Translations under genes and position numbers: made by a program | NCBI RefSeq assembly: GCF_900156375.1 | Contig: NZ_FTNK01000001.1 | Coordinates: 310,001 to 374,000, forward strand | Direction of reading: 5' to 3' | Source: Paenibacillus macquariensis | GTDB lineage: Bacteria; Bacillota; Bacilli; Paenibacillales; Paenibacillaceae | Length of the DNA: 64,000 nt | Part shown: piece by piece, positions 1-8,242 of the stretch | Position numbering within the stretch: the stretch's first letter is position 1 | Layout of the letters: each line of letters begins with the position of its first letter | Notes under the pieces: generated by a model | Told to the model about the DNA's origin: nothing | What the model saw: only the letters and a program-made list of their open reading frames with translations | Database searches by the model: none

Positions 1-388
1 TTCTGTATTTAGATAAGCCTTCTTCATATGATGCTCCACATTTACAATCTACCTGAATCAATAGTCTTTCTTCGCTCTGCTGCCTGTATGCTACTGCCAA
101 CTGATTACTTTCTTCTTCAACCTTGCCGCTTTCTACTATTGGCTGTGTTGGAGCTATGTACTCTCTTTGCTCTGAACTATTATTATGAACCTTAAAATCT
201 GCTACTAAATCTGAATTGAGTCCAAACCATTCCATACCTATCACTGTTACATATTTTTTATTATTACTATAGGCTTCGATCCATTCCTTTATCTGCTCAC
301 CAGACAATGGGACAGTACCTTTCACACCACTGTTTAATGTATACGTCATAATATGCAATACTTGATCCACTTGACCCATATAGCTCAT
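1..388 (-). CDS. Hypothetical protein, 3' end outside window
   Basis: The frame is open from an ATG at 388 to the left edge of the window, so at least 129 codons are visible and the C terminus is missing. A strong Shine-Dalgarno (GGAGGTG) precedes the ATG. I do not recognise the family. The protein begins MSYMGQVDQVLHIM and carries a Cys-Lys-Cys-Gly stretch near the edge (VDCKCGASYEEG) that could be the first half of a zinc knuckle. It belongs to the AT-rich accessory block. That it is a gene is fairly sure; function is unknown. Confidence 0.7.
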   Translation of the reverse strand, partial: MSYMGQVDQVLHIMTYTLNSGVKGTVPLSGEQIKEWIEAYSNNKKYVTVIGMEWFGLNSDLVADFKVHNNSSEQREYIAPTQPIVESGKVEEESNQLAVAYRQQSEERLLIQVDCKCGASYEEGLSKYR

Positions 389-490
389 CTACACCTCCAA
401 ACATCAATATACTACAGATAGTTAGTTTTCACTATAGACAAGGGGATACGATGTCCTATCTATCATCTCAGGTGCTGAATACACTTGACA

Positions 491-670
491 TCAATTCTTA
501 CGAATAAGCTTATATACTCCTGTAACGAATGAGTATAGTGCAGTCAATGAGATGAGTATAATAGCCCATGTGTCTTGTACGGTATAGATAAGAGGTAATA
601 AGATAATGAATAGAGATATACGTAATACACCTTCACGATTCGACACAGTGCGTTTAGATTGATTGGACAA
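491..670 (-). CDS. Small two-helix membrane protein (DUF2892/YgaP-like)
   Basis: A 59-residue frame starts at a TTG (670) eight bases after a perfect AGGAGGT. It has a short polar N terminus (LSNQSKRTVSNREG), two hydrophobic segments (about residues 18-33 and 36-52) and a basic tail (YKLIRKN). The layout and the polar N terminus before two helices resemble DUF2892 proteins, which are small inner-membrane proteins of unknown role. The family call is by resemblance only. Confidence 0.65.
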   Translation of the reverse strand: MSNQSKRTVSNREGVLRISLFIILLPLIYTVQDTWAIILISLTALYSFVTGVYKLIRKN

Positions 671-730
671 TAGGTACGACCTCCTTTGATTTAACGTTGA
701 CTATAAACAATGGAATGATATAAGATGTAG

Positions 731-762
731 GGAAAAAGAAGGACGGTGTTAGTTTCCGTCCT
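731..762 (-). terminator. Rho-independent terminator
   Basis: Read on the minus strand, a 7-bp stem (AGGACGG / CCGTCCT, loop of 9) is followed by TCTTTTTC. It lies downstream of the DUF4062 gene and upstream of the small membrane protein gene. Confidence 0.65.
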
Positions 763-798
763 ATGTATTCATTAAGTTGATAAACCTTGGATAGTGTT

Positions 799-845
799 AG
801 CGCTTTAGACTTTTACGAGAAGTCTTGGCGCTTTTCTTTTTGCGT
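799..845 (+). terminator. Possible hairpin terminator, plus strand
   Basis: On the plus strand AGCGC..AGACTT / AAGTCT..GCGCT forms a long stem followed by TTTTCTTTTT. No plus-strand gene leads into it. The complementary strand here encodes a lysine/arginine-rich stretch without a start codon, so the structure may be incidental. Confidence 0.3.
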
Positions 846-879
846 TTCTTCTTCCTTGGTTTACATATTACCGTTCACA

Positions 880-1836
880 TCAATTCATAATTCGAGCATT
901 CCTTATATTATATTTCGCTAAAAATTTAAAACCTTCTTTGGATGTCTGAATTCTCTCATATTGAACACCTGCTACTTTTACCTTTTCTAAAAGTCCGTAT
1001 GGTAGAAATTTAGGAGCGACATGATAATACAGAGCTCTAGTAGTTTCACTTTTGTTTCTAGCACTATTTGTTACTCCTACTGAGAAACGATCAGCCATTC
1101 TAACGAAGCATTGTAGCAGAGTCATTTCTTCTTCTATTTCGGAAAGACTCATAGGCAATGTGATATCTCTTTTTATCAATGTATTCTTCAATTCCTCATA
1201 ATCCCAGCCATTAATAAGATTATTCTGATTTTGCCGTTTCTTAAGTGTTTCAATTTCCGTCTTAAACTTGGCATTATCCTTCAACAATTTTGCATTTTCC
1301 TTCAACGTATCCTCTACATTACTAATTTGGTCTGCTTTTACCCATCCAACTAATTTATCATCTGCTTCATACTCTTTTAGCGATTCCATTACTGTTAACT
1401 TTATATCCTTAAGATCCTCATAAAACTTAGATATATTACCTAAGACATCTCTCTTAAAATCTTGATACTTAGGATAGTTTTCTCGTTCCATAAAGTCTGG
1501 ATTCTTCATTGCTTTATCTCTAAGTGAATTATCTTCAATCACTACAGCGAATCTACGTTTTCCTATTTCACCTGCATAATCATATTCCCAGTGAGTGTAA
1601 CTCTTTCCTGTCTCTTCATCTATGCTTCCATATCTGCCACCAAGAATAAGCATATACACATCTGATTCATCTATCCACCGCTTAATTGTTTCCTTTTGGC
1701 TTTTATCCCCAGACTTAAACAATTCCATTCCTGCGGGTATATGTCCAGAATTAAGAACGGCTGAAACAGCAGCTTGTCTCTCTTCGATCATATCTGTATA
1801 TGTAGATGAAATGAAAACTTGTAGTTTCTTTTTCAT
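880..1836 (-). CDS. DUF4062 domain protein, candidate defence or signalling protein
   Basis: A 318-residue protein. The start is set at MKKKLQVF (1836) because AAAGGGG lies just upstream; a longer frame begins nine codons earlier. Residues about 5-110 match DUF4062: the opening VFISSTYTDMIEER, then HIPAGMELF, then VYMLILGGRYGS. DUF4062 has a TIR-like/flavodoxin-like fold and is often the N-terminal module of antiphage or STAND-type proteins. A coiled-coil-like linker (about 180-210) leads to a C-terminal domain of about 110 residues that I cannot name. It is apparently monocistronic, with a terminator at 731-762. The domain call is solid; a defence role is inferred from family and location. 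Confidence 0.8.
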   Translation of the reverse strand: MKKKLQVFISSTYTDMIEERQAAVSAVLNSGHIPAGMELFKSGDKSQKETIKRWIDESDVYMLILGGRYGSIDEETGKSYTHWEYDYAGEIGKRRFAVVIEDNSLRDKAMKNPDFMERENYPKYQDFKRDVLGNISKFYEDLKDIKLTVMESLKEYEADDKLVGWVKADQISNVEDTLKENAKLLKDNAKFKTEIETLKKRQNQNNLINGWDYEELKNTLIKRDITLPMSLSEIEEEMTLLQCFVRMADRFSVGVTNSARNKSETTRALYYHVAPKFLPYGLLEKVKVAGVQYERIQTSKEGFKFLAKYNIRNARIMN

Positions 1837-2198
1837 ATGAATTCCCCTTTTGTATAATGTCATCTATTATTATACAACGTTTGACAGATACCAACATACA
1901 CATTAATCAGTTTATTAACTCATTCCCCAATTAGGTGTCCTTAGTTTTAAGGGGACATGGCTAGGTGGTAGTTCCATATGTGGAACTGGATTAATATATT
2001 AACGTATTTAATGTAGCTTTCTAAAGTCACGATTCGTTACATTAGAATTTGCAACAAGATATATACAGTCTTCGTCAAAGTGTCTATTCATGATTTATAT
2101 CGTTTAGCTGTGGGACAATAAGATTCATATAAGATAGGTGGGTCTATGGACCCCGAGTTAAACTACGAGTTAAACTACGAGTCGACAATTTCGCCAAG

Positions 2199-2278
2199 TC
2201 CAATTGGAACTCCGCCAGATCAATGTAGCGTCAAATTTGACGCACCTTTGTTTGAATTAGGGGGACGAAATTTCGTCC
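2199..2278. repeat. Cluster of three AATT-centred palindromes
   Basis: Three perfect palindromes lie in register: TCCAATTGGA (2199-2208), GCGTCAAATTTGACGC (2228-2243) and GGACGAAATTTCGTCC (2263-2278). Their centres are 32 and 35 bases apart, about three helical turns. This looks like an operator array or a string of RNA hairpins. A fourth, imperfect C-run/AAATTT/G-run element follows at about 2316-2335. Confidence 0.55.
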
Positions 2279-2440
2279 TGAATGGAAATGGTGGTTCAAC
2301 GTGGATTATAGTCTACCCCCCAAAAAATTTGAGGGGCAGGTTAATAAATCATTGAACGTCTAAACTCGCAACCATTTCTCAATGTGGACTTTTTTGTCCT
2401 TATTGAAATAATCTATATCAACTATTTTCTTTCCTTACAT

Positions 2441-2479
2441 ATAAAAAGAGACCAAAGTGTAATTACCCACCTTGATCTC
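2441..2479 (-). terminator. Rho-independent terminator
   Basis: On the minus strand GAGATCAAGGTG pairs, with G-U pairs, with CACTTTGGTCTC, followed by TTTTTAT. The nearest upstream minus-strand gene is the 81-codon frame ending at 3106, over 600 bases away, so an unrecognised transcript may end here. Confidence 0.6.
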
Positions 2480-3105
2480 ATTCCATTTAACTACATATAT
2501 ATATACATCGTGATGCTATCGTGATAAATCAAATTTATTTCCCGCTCCTAAAGATACACTGATAAATAAGGTTATTTCGATCCTTTCCATATAAGTAAAA
2601 ACACCAAATTTATTATCGTAATGTACATCGTAAATATTCAATGATTTCAACGTTTCTTGCCTTTTCCTTATTTTGCAGTAAAAACATTAAGTGAAATAAC
2701 ATTGAAATATAAGGGTTTTATACACTCTTGATTCGAGTTGTATTTCTGATTTTTGATATCGTATCGTAAAGTAACAAGAGTATCTCTCTCAATGTATTAA
2801 ATCGATAAGTTGACTCAGATTTGGTTACTCAACAAAGAATGTGTTCCCCTCCAAAAAAGGATGAACACCACATCTAATCAAGCACTCACACCTTCACATT
2901 ACTATATTTAATAATATCTGGATTAGCCTTAACGCATTACCCTATCAAAGCGCCCTCTTGCTTCTCTTGCTCAAATGTCATTATTCTTTTTAAAAACAGC
3001 AGTAAATGAAGTTGGTACATTCTTTATTGTCATTTTTATTGATCGCTCCATCTTTTCAAAAATCAACTTGTTAGTTCAAGATTCAATTACTGCATCAATT
3101 AATTA

Positions 3106-3351
3106 TCATTTATCATTTCTTTCAAGATAATTAGTAGTTTTGATGTAATTGACGAATATTTTCACCATTACATCTTCGAAGTTACTGACCAACTTTTTAT
3201 TTGTTTCTTCATCCTTTAATATATAAATCTTACTTCCCATATTGGGCATGTTTTTGGCTTTGATTTTTTCATTATTTACAACAATCTTTTTCTGCTCATT
3301 ATCATTCCAATCTTGTACTTCTTCTCCCTTTTTAACATTTACATCTATCAT
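3106..3351 (-). CDS. Small protein paralogous to the 20.2-kb gene
   Basis: 81 codons from the first ATG. The C-terminal half (KIYILKDEETNKKLVSNFED, then VMVKIFVNYI) clearly matches the protein at 20235-20426 (KIYMINDEETNKKLISNFED, then IMVKAFVHYI). Family and function are unknown. The start is uncertain: the ATG at 3351 has only a weak ribosome site, whereas a perfect AGGAGGT (3425-3431) lies seven bases before an in-frame ATA at 3417 (ATT at 3420), which would add 22 plausible residues. A terminator is far downstream at 2441-2479. Confidence 0.65.
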   Translation of the reverse strand: MIDVNVKKGEEVQDWNDNEQKKIVVNNEKIKAKNMPNMGSKIYILKDEETNKKLVSNFEDVMVKIFVNYIKTTNYLERNDK

Positions 3352-3670
3352 AGTTCCTTCTTCTAATTCTTTAAATTTAAATAATTCACCTAATATTTTA
3401 ATAAGTCTATCTTCTATAATAATTACCTCCTATTTTCTCGTCATAATTTCAATCTAGCAATAATGAAATAATGGATGTTCAAAATCTTACAAAAAAACCA
3501 TAAACATCCTTTATTATTACATTTTATCATAAATAAAGCATAAATTCATAAAAAATATGCGTATATCATATTATAAAACGCAAAAACCACTACAATTTGG
3601 CGATTCCAATATCACCTTTATTGAGTGGATTATATTATTTCACTATTCTTCTATCTGAACCTAGTGTTCG

Positions 3671-3892
3671 TTAACTGCGACTGCGAAGTAACCGAATCAT
3701 TTTTAATTTTTCTCTTATCCTTAACAGTTCCTTATGGGAAGTTAGCTTTCGATTAGATGCTCTATTAATTAATGCATTATAATTAGTAGCAGATATATCA
3801 ATTTCTTTCATCGTTTTTCTGTCTAAATAGAAACATTTAAAAATCTTATTTACAAGATTGCAATGACATTTATAAAGTTGTTCTTCTTTCAT
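3671..3892 (-). CDS. Hypothetical basic protein, 73 aa
   Basis: The ATG at 3892 follows GGAGAGGAC and sits immediately behind the stop of the preceding small frame, so the two are probably translationally coupled. The protein is Lys/Arg-rich (MKEEQLYKCHCNLVNKIF at the N terminus, RLLRSRS at the end) with a Cys-His-Cys near residues 9-11. No family recognised. Last gene of a likely three-gene run from 4439. Confidence 0.55.
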   Translation of the reverse strand: MKEEQLYKCHCNLVNKIFKCFYLDRKTMKEIDISATNYNALINRASNRKLTSHKELLRIREKLKMIRLLRSRS

Positions 3893-3991
3893 CTAGTCCT
3901 CTCCTACAAGCAGTTTAATTTCAATCCAATTTCCGTTTACTGTTCTCAAGAACAGCTTTCCATATATCCTTTTTCCTGAACAAAAGTGCAT
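3893..3991 (-). CDS. Tiny hypothetical protein, 32 aa
   Basis: The frame is open from 4087, but the best start is the ATG at 3991 (MHFCSGKRIYGK), six bases after GGAGAGG. That gives 32 residues ending KLLVGED. It lies between, and is coupled to, the genes at 4439-4059 and 3892-3671. If the upstream GTG at 4087 is used, the protein is 64 aa and overlaps the previous gene. Unknown function. Confidence 0.4.
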   Translation of the reverse strand: MHFCSGKRIYGKLFLRTVNGNWIEIKLLVGED

Positions 3992-4058
3992 TCTTACCCT
4001 CTCCAGTACTTTTTTATAGCGTAATCCTAATGAGTGTTCTTCCCCTACTAAAATACTC

Positions 4059-4439
4059 TTAATGAGCAAAAGAATTAATACAATCACTCATATCATCAAT
4101 TATGCTTGGTAGCTCTTCATACGCTGCTGTATAGAGAGCTCTAACTTCCCATGATCCATTCCAAAATTTATCGAAGAACACCTTTGCCATTGCATCTGTA
4201 AAATACTCATCTATCCAACTAACAAGCCAAGGTGTACTATATACCAGTTCCAAGCTATTAATAAACTGGATAAAATATGCTTTGGATTCAGATGCTTTAT
4301 CAAGTAGAAGCTGTAAAGGCTTCATGCTTCCATCTTTCAGTTCGAGCAATATATCGTGCATTCCATCTGCATAGCGAACGCTCATTTTGTTTTCGTTAAT
4401 AATAGTACCTGTTGGAATAATAACGTTCATGATTGTCAT
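4059..4439 (-). CDS. Hypothetical protein, 126 aa
   Basis: The start is placed at the ATG of MTIMNVIIPTGT (4439), ten bases after AAAGGGG; a TTG three codons earlier is too close to the ribosome site. The protein is acidic with several Trp (STPWLVSWIDEY, FWNGSWEV) and looks globular. It is divergent from the plus-strand HTH gene at 4619 and heads a small minus-strand run of three genes. I do not recognise the family; the neighbourhood suggests phage or island cargo. Confidence 0.6.
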   Translation of the reverse strand: MTIMNVIIPTGTIINENKMSVRYADGMHDILLELKDGSMKPLQLLLDKASESKAYFIQFINSLELVYSTPWLVSWIDEYFTDAMAKVFFDKFWNGSWEVRALYTAAYEELPSIIDDMSDCINSFAH

Positions 4440-4618
4440 ATGTATCAATCCCCTTTAAATCTATTGTTTTTCGTTTAACTTTATTCGATAAACTTATTAT
4501 ATATCGTTATTAGTTAAATGTAAATACATAAATTAAATTAGTTTTGTTAATAACAATTATCTACTTTCAATAACTTATATATGATATATTAGATTAGTAA
4601 CTAAAGGAGGAGTTGTAT

Positions 4619-4891
4619 TTGTCTAAGATTGAGATCACTCTTGATAAAGTATTAACTAAATTAGATATTACAAAGAACAAATTGGCTGTTGAATCTAAAC
4701 TTAGACCCAATTTAATTAGTGAAATGACCGAAGGAAAAACAAAAGCAATTAAATTAGAAACTTTGTTAAAAATATTGGATACACTAAATGAAATTTCTAG
4801 TAAACAAGGAAAAGGTTTTATAGATATTTCGGATTTATTAAAATATAGCATTGATGGGTTATTGACTGTTGATACTGGATCACGTAATTAA
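4619..4891 (+). CDS. Small Cro/CI-type HTH regulator
   Basis: One of few plus-strand genes in the accessory block. The start is taken at TTG 4619 (MSKIEITLDKVL), eight bases from AAAGGAGG; another TTG at 4613 is too close. The roughly 90 residues hold a compact HTH of the XRE type: KLDITKNKLAVESKLRPNLI forms the helix-turn-helix, followed by a leucine-rich helix (LETLLKILDTLNEI). Such proteins act as phage or island repressors. It faces away from 4439-4059, so the AT-rich gap 4440-4618 should contain both promoters and possible operators. The bidirectional terminator at 4902-4930 ends it. Confidence 0.7.
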   Translation: MSKIEITLDKVLTKLDITKNKLAVESKLRPNLISEMTEGKTKAIKLETLLKILDTLNEISSKQGKGFIDISDLLKYSIDGLLTVDTGSRN

Positions 4892-4897
4892 CTAATA

Positions 4898-4933
4898 CAA
4901 AAAGCCTTGAGATAATTAGTCTCAGGGCTTTAA
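4898..4933. terminator. Bidirectional terminator (island repeat copy 1)
   Basis: An 11-bp stem AAGCCTTGAGA / TCTCAGGGCTT, with a G-U pair and a 7-base loop at 4902-4930, has a T-run on the minus side and TAAGTTTAT on the plus side. It separates the convergent genes ending at 4891 and 4979. Nearly identical hairpins occur at 12646 and 19814. Confidence 0.75.
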
Positions 4934-4978
4934 GTTTATACTATTCTTTAATTATCAAATCTCGAAACGTAATGACAT

Positions 4979-5203
4979 TTAAGCTCTACCTACAATTTTG
5001 ATTGCTTCATAGTCAATATCTTTATTCCAATCACCCAATGTTGAGACTATACATTCATTATCCCTAACAAACTCACTTATTTCTGGCATCAAACCTTTAG
5101 GGACATACAAATACTGCGCTTCATTGCCTTTCTCTCCAACCCATTCCGATTTAACATCTGGGTAATTATAAAGAATATACTTTTCTATTTCTGCTTTAAC
5201 CAT
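4979..5203 (-). CDS. Hypothetical protein, 74 aa
   Basis: ATG at 5203 preceded by GGAGAG. Small globular sequence (MVKAEIEKYILYNYPDVKSE at the N terminus, ending AIKIVGRA). Not recognised. Followed by the bidirectional terminator. Confidence 0.55.
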   Translation of the reverse strand: MVKAEIEKYILYNYPDVKSEWVGEKGNEAQYLYVPKGLMPEISEFVRDNECIVSTLGDWNKDIDYEAIKIVGRA

Positions 5204-5295
5204 TACAGCATCTCTCCAATGTAGAATTATTTTACTAATTTATATTGTATATAGTTTATTTATTCTTCCAGTTCCCCGATTCTCTTAGTGAATTA

Positions 5296-5688
5296 TTACA
5301 AAACTTTAAAGTTTCGTTTTCTAAATTTTTTATCATACCTTTGTAATGAATCCTCCCAAAATAGTAAAGCATTTATACATTCTACTTTACGATCTTCTAT
5401 TTCTTCTTCACTGACATTGTCAGAAGTATTAAAATCAATACAATTTAGTATTTCGTAGAAAAACTCCTGCTTATAGAACCAAATTTTTCTATCTAATTCA
5501 TCTTCAAATTCATGAGGACAAAATTTATCAATTGGATCTGTAAGATTTGTAATGTTCTCATAGAAATGTGAAGGAAATGCGATATCTTCAATTAGATTAA
5601 TTAAACTATTAATTGATACATCAGCTTTACCATAGTGTTCTGCGGTAATATCTAATAAACGAGACATGACCTGTACCCTATCAAGCAT
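5296..5688 (-). CDS. Hypothetical protein, 130 aa
   Basis: ATG at 5688 with a strong ribosome site (GGGAGG, spacing about 8). Acidic N-terminal two thirds (DITAEHYGKADVSINSLI, then a Glu-rich EEEIEDRK) and a basic C terminus (KKFRKRNFKVL). No membrane segment. Family not recognised; many small immunity-like or phage proteins look like this, so no function is given. Confidence 0.6.
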   Translation of the reverse strand: MLDRVQVMSRLLDITAEHYGKADVSINSLINLIEDIAFPSHFYENITNLTDPIDKFCPHEFEDELDRKIWFYKQEFFYEILNCIDFNTSDNVSEEEIEDRKVECINALLFWEDSLQRYDKKFRKRNFKVL

Positions 5689-5856
5689 AAAATAACCTCC
5701 CTTTTATAAAAAATGTTAATCCTAATTACAGTCATTTAAAAAAATTCCTCAGTCTTATCTTCTCAATTTCACTTAGAAAGACTAAACCCTTAATATATCG
5801 TATGTTTATTATGTTGCGCCATCAACAAAATCATTTAGAGTCATATGATATTTCTA

Positions 5857-6330
5857 TTACAATTTTTTCTGATCTTCATACTTATTTTCTATCATTTCAA
5901 TTAGTCTATAATAATCAGATGAAATATCATCTTCATCATATCCTGTAGCTTCCTCATTAAAAGCCATAGCTGCAATTTTTTTGTCCATCTTTTTGACCTT
6001 ATCCTTAACATCTAAATCCAATAAATGATATTTTTTAAATAAGAGAGGACGTATTTCTTTTGAATAACTAATAAAGTCAAAAGAAAGTCGATTGCCAGCA
6101 TTAGTAACAATTATCACCTCTCCATCTTTCATTAAAATATTGTTGTACACTTCGTATTTAATATTTTTCATATCTTTTAATTCGGAAATATCTCTATCTT
6201 CTTTCTCCCAAGTTCTCTTTCTAAGTGCATCTTTCTCATCGGCACGTTTTTTATGGATGTTTGTAAGGAAAGCTCCAAACATACCTAGCAGAGTTCCTGC
6301 AAGTGTGCCTAAGACTGGATCAATCGACAT
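5857..6330 (-). CDS. Membrane-anchored hypothetical protein, 157 aa
   Basis: ATG at 6330 follows GTGAGGAA. Residues about 5-25 (VLGTLAGTLLGMFGAFLTNI) form a single Gly-rich transmembrane helix. A charged, helical cytoplasmic region follows (KKRADEKDALRKRTWEKEDR), then a small domain with strands (GEVIIVTNAGNRLSFDFI). This architecture is common among phage and plasmid proteins of unknown role. Not recognised beyond that. Confidence 0.6.
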   Translation of the reverse strand: MSIDPVLGTLAGTLLGMFGAFLTNIHKKRADEKDALRKRTWEKEDRDISELKDMKNIKYEVYNNILMKDGEVIIVTNAGNRLSFDFISYSKEIRPLLFKKYHLLDLDVKDKVKKMDKKIAAMAFNEEATGYDEDDISSDYYRLIEMIENKYEDQKKL

Positions 6331-6600
6331 ATTTATTCCTCACTTTTACGTAGTTTAATATTAAAAATATGCCATCTATCAGCATAATCCCAATATTTAC
6401 ACAGCATTGATTGTTAATTTTTAACATTCAGGACTATTTTACCACATTAATTTAATGCCAACTTCTCTTTTTGGTATTTATCTAATAATTTTAAAAGTGC
6501 CATATCCATTTTCGCTCATACTTGTTCAATCACCGTTTTTTTCTCTATCTACTTTTTTTCTCACGTTAATTTTTCTACTGCGGTCTCATCTATCTCAGTA

Positions 6601-7662
6601 TTAGAAATACCTCCCTTTTTCTTCTTTAACCATGTCTACGAGTTCTTTATTTCGATAATGGACAACACTATCTCCTAATTCATATTTTTTCGCCTTCCTT
6701 AATTCCTTTACAAAAGTTAGTTTAAGACCAATTTTAGTATCATTTGAATAGGTATGTAGAAGTGAGGCTAGATCATTGTTTGCAGACTTATATTCGACAA
6801 CATTAGTGAGTGATTTTTTTCTGAAACCTACTCCTTTCGATTTCAAACTTTCTAAATCCTTAAGAGTGAACTTTTCATTAAAATATATATTTTTATGTGC
6901 ATTTGTAAACTGTAACAAATTTAAAAACTCTATATCTTTTTCATCACTTACACTTATAACTTCCTCTTTTCTGCTCCCAATTCCATAAACATCTGAGTCA
7001 TAAAACACCATATATAGATCTGGTAACATAGGAAAGAAGATTTGTAATCCTTTAGATGCAAATCCTGTATGTCCACCTATTTTATTTAGACGTTCATAAA
7101 ATTGATTGTATTTTATAACTGGATGATCCGAAGTGATAAATGGTGTATCCGTTGTGTTTACAATAAATTTAAAACGCAGGTCTTGGAGGACTTGTAAGTT
7201 CTCTGCTGTTGCTTTCAGGGACATTAAAGTAGGATGTTCATAGCCAATTTTCACATAATTCAAGTGCTCTTTAAATGTTTCATCGTCTCTTAATATAATT
7301 TTCATCAGTTTATCTACTGTTTCGTTTATCATATCTCCTGTCTGTTCAGTTCTGGAGGATAGGGTTAAAACAAAAGCTAATAAAGTATAGTGCGCTTCAG
7401 AACCATAGCTTGGTGTCGTATGTGTGTGTAACATAAGATTGAACAATTTTGATGTTTCTGACTCTATTTCGCCTAAGGCATCCTCAATCACCAAATCTCT
7501 ACCGTAAAAATAATCTTTGGATGCCTGCCCTTGCAATCCTCCTTTAAGAATATATTTTTCTTTAGGGATATTATATATGCTAAGAAATTTTCCATTTAAT
7601 TCATGTGAAAAATACTTCAAATAAAACCTTGGTACAAAATGCTGATTTTTCTTTTCCGCCAT
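6601..7662 (-). CDS. DUF4238 domain protein
   Basis: The start is at MAEKKNQHFVPRFYLKYF (7662), preceded by GGAGGTG; the 16 earlier codons lack a ribosome site. The 353-residue protein opens with the hallmark HFVPRFYLKYF of DUF4238, and the middle contains TPFITSDHPVI, also typical. DUF4238 proteins are widespread, often in accessory regions, and their biochemistry is unknown as far as I know. It lies 53 bases downstream of the GIY-YIG gene on the same strand, so the two may be co-transcribed. Family call is confident, function open. Confidence 0.8.
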   Translation of the reverse strand: MAEKKNQHFVPRFYLKYFSHELNGKFLSIYNIPKEKYILKGGLQGQASKDYFYGRDLVIEDALGEIESETSKLFNLMLHTHTTPSYGSEAHYTLLAFVLTLSSRTEQTGDMINETVDKLMKIILRDDETFKEHLNYVKIGYEHPTLMSLKATAENLQVLQDLRFKFIVNTTDTPFITSDHPVIKYNQFYERLNKIGGHTGFASKGLQIFFPMLPDLYMVFYDSDVYGIGSRKEEVISVSDEKDIEFLNLLQFTNAHKNIYFNEKFTLKDLESLKSKGVGFRKKSLTNVVEYKSANNDLASLLHTYSNDTKIGLKLTFVKELRKAKKYELGDSVVHYRNKELVDMVKEEKGRYF

Positions 7663-7715
7663 AATATTCACCTCCAATACGAGATCGAATGTTCTCTTGA
7701 ATGAATTCATTTATC

Positions 7716-8189
7716 CTATACGTCTTTATCAATTGAATGTTTCGCATTTAATATACTGGTTAGGTAGTACTCAAACATTCCCCTAAATCGACTATTACCT
7801 ATCTCTACCCACCTGAAATTCAATTTATTTAACAATAGATCATGGGCTTGATCCTCATATGAGCACTCAGGATTCTCTTCAGAAGTACCTGCATTTGACC
7901 AGCCAAGTAAAGAATTCTTTAGGGGTGCTTTATAATAATAATCTCTTAAGTTACCAACCCTATCCTTTCTCTTGCTTCTAGTTAGATGCCCATTAAATAT
8001 TCGTCCTTGGATATCTCCAGCTTTTCCAACATAGTAGCACTCAGTATCGTCTTCTGAAGAAAACATATAAACTCCAGCAGCAATAGGTAACAATTGTTTA
8101 TTTCCATTTAGTTTTATAGCAGGCTTTTTTAGAAACTTTTTTACTTCAGCGTCTAATCTTTTTTGCCAAATTGAATCACGAATGATCAA
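7716..8189 (-). CDS. Single-domain GIY-YIG nuclease
   Basis: 157 residues from TTG 8189. The GIY-YIG core is visible: G39-V-Y and Y53-V-G, the catalytic-type Arg in GRI at about 63, and the metal-binding-type Glu at about 140 in MFEYYL. So the active-site set appears complete. No DNA-binding domain is fused except a basic N-terminal helix (QKRLDAEVKKFLKK). Stand-alone GIY-YIG proteins include homing nucleases, restriction enzymes and mobile-element cargo. It precedes the DUF4238 gene. Confidence 0.75.
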   Translation of the reverse strand: MIIRDSIWQKRLDAEVKKFLKKPAIKLNGNKQLLPIAAGVYMFSSEDDTECYYVGKAGDIQGRIFNGHLTRSKRKDRVGNLRDYYYKAPLKNSLLGWSNAGTSEENPECSYEDQAHDLLLNKLNFRWVEIGNSRFRGMFEYYLTSILNAKHSIDKDV

Positions 8190-8242
8190 ATTGCATCATC
8201 TCCACATAAAAGTATTATTTGATCATTAATCATTTTTATCTA

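Larger units (their letters stand above)
1864..3105. other. 1.2-kb gene-poor stretch with palindromes and a terminator
   Basis: I find no convincing gene here. It contains a hairpin AGTTCCA-TATG-TGGAACT near 1969-1986, a 12-bp tandem repeat (GAGTTAAACTAC twice, about 2157-2180), three palindromes centred on AATT between 2199 and 2278, and a minus-strand terminator at 2441-2479. A plus-strand 69-codon frame (2146-2355) has a fair ribosome site but runs straight through the palindromes. Near 3014 to 3035 an 18-codon minus-strand frame follows a leader resembling that of the gene at 20196. Confidence 0.5.

Noticed and set aside
845..878. Lysine/arginine-rich minus-strand peptide behind the DUF4062 gene
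   Set aside because: No start codon after the preceding stop; probably incidental.
2146..2355. Plus-strand 69-codon frame with AGGTGGG before its ATG
   Set aside because: It runs through perfect palindromes and a tandem repeat that account for its odd composition; no family resemblance.
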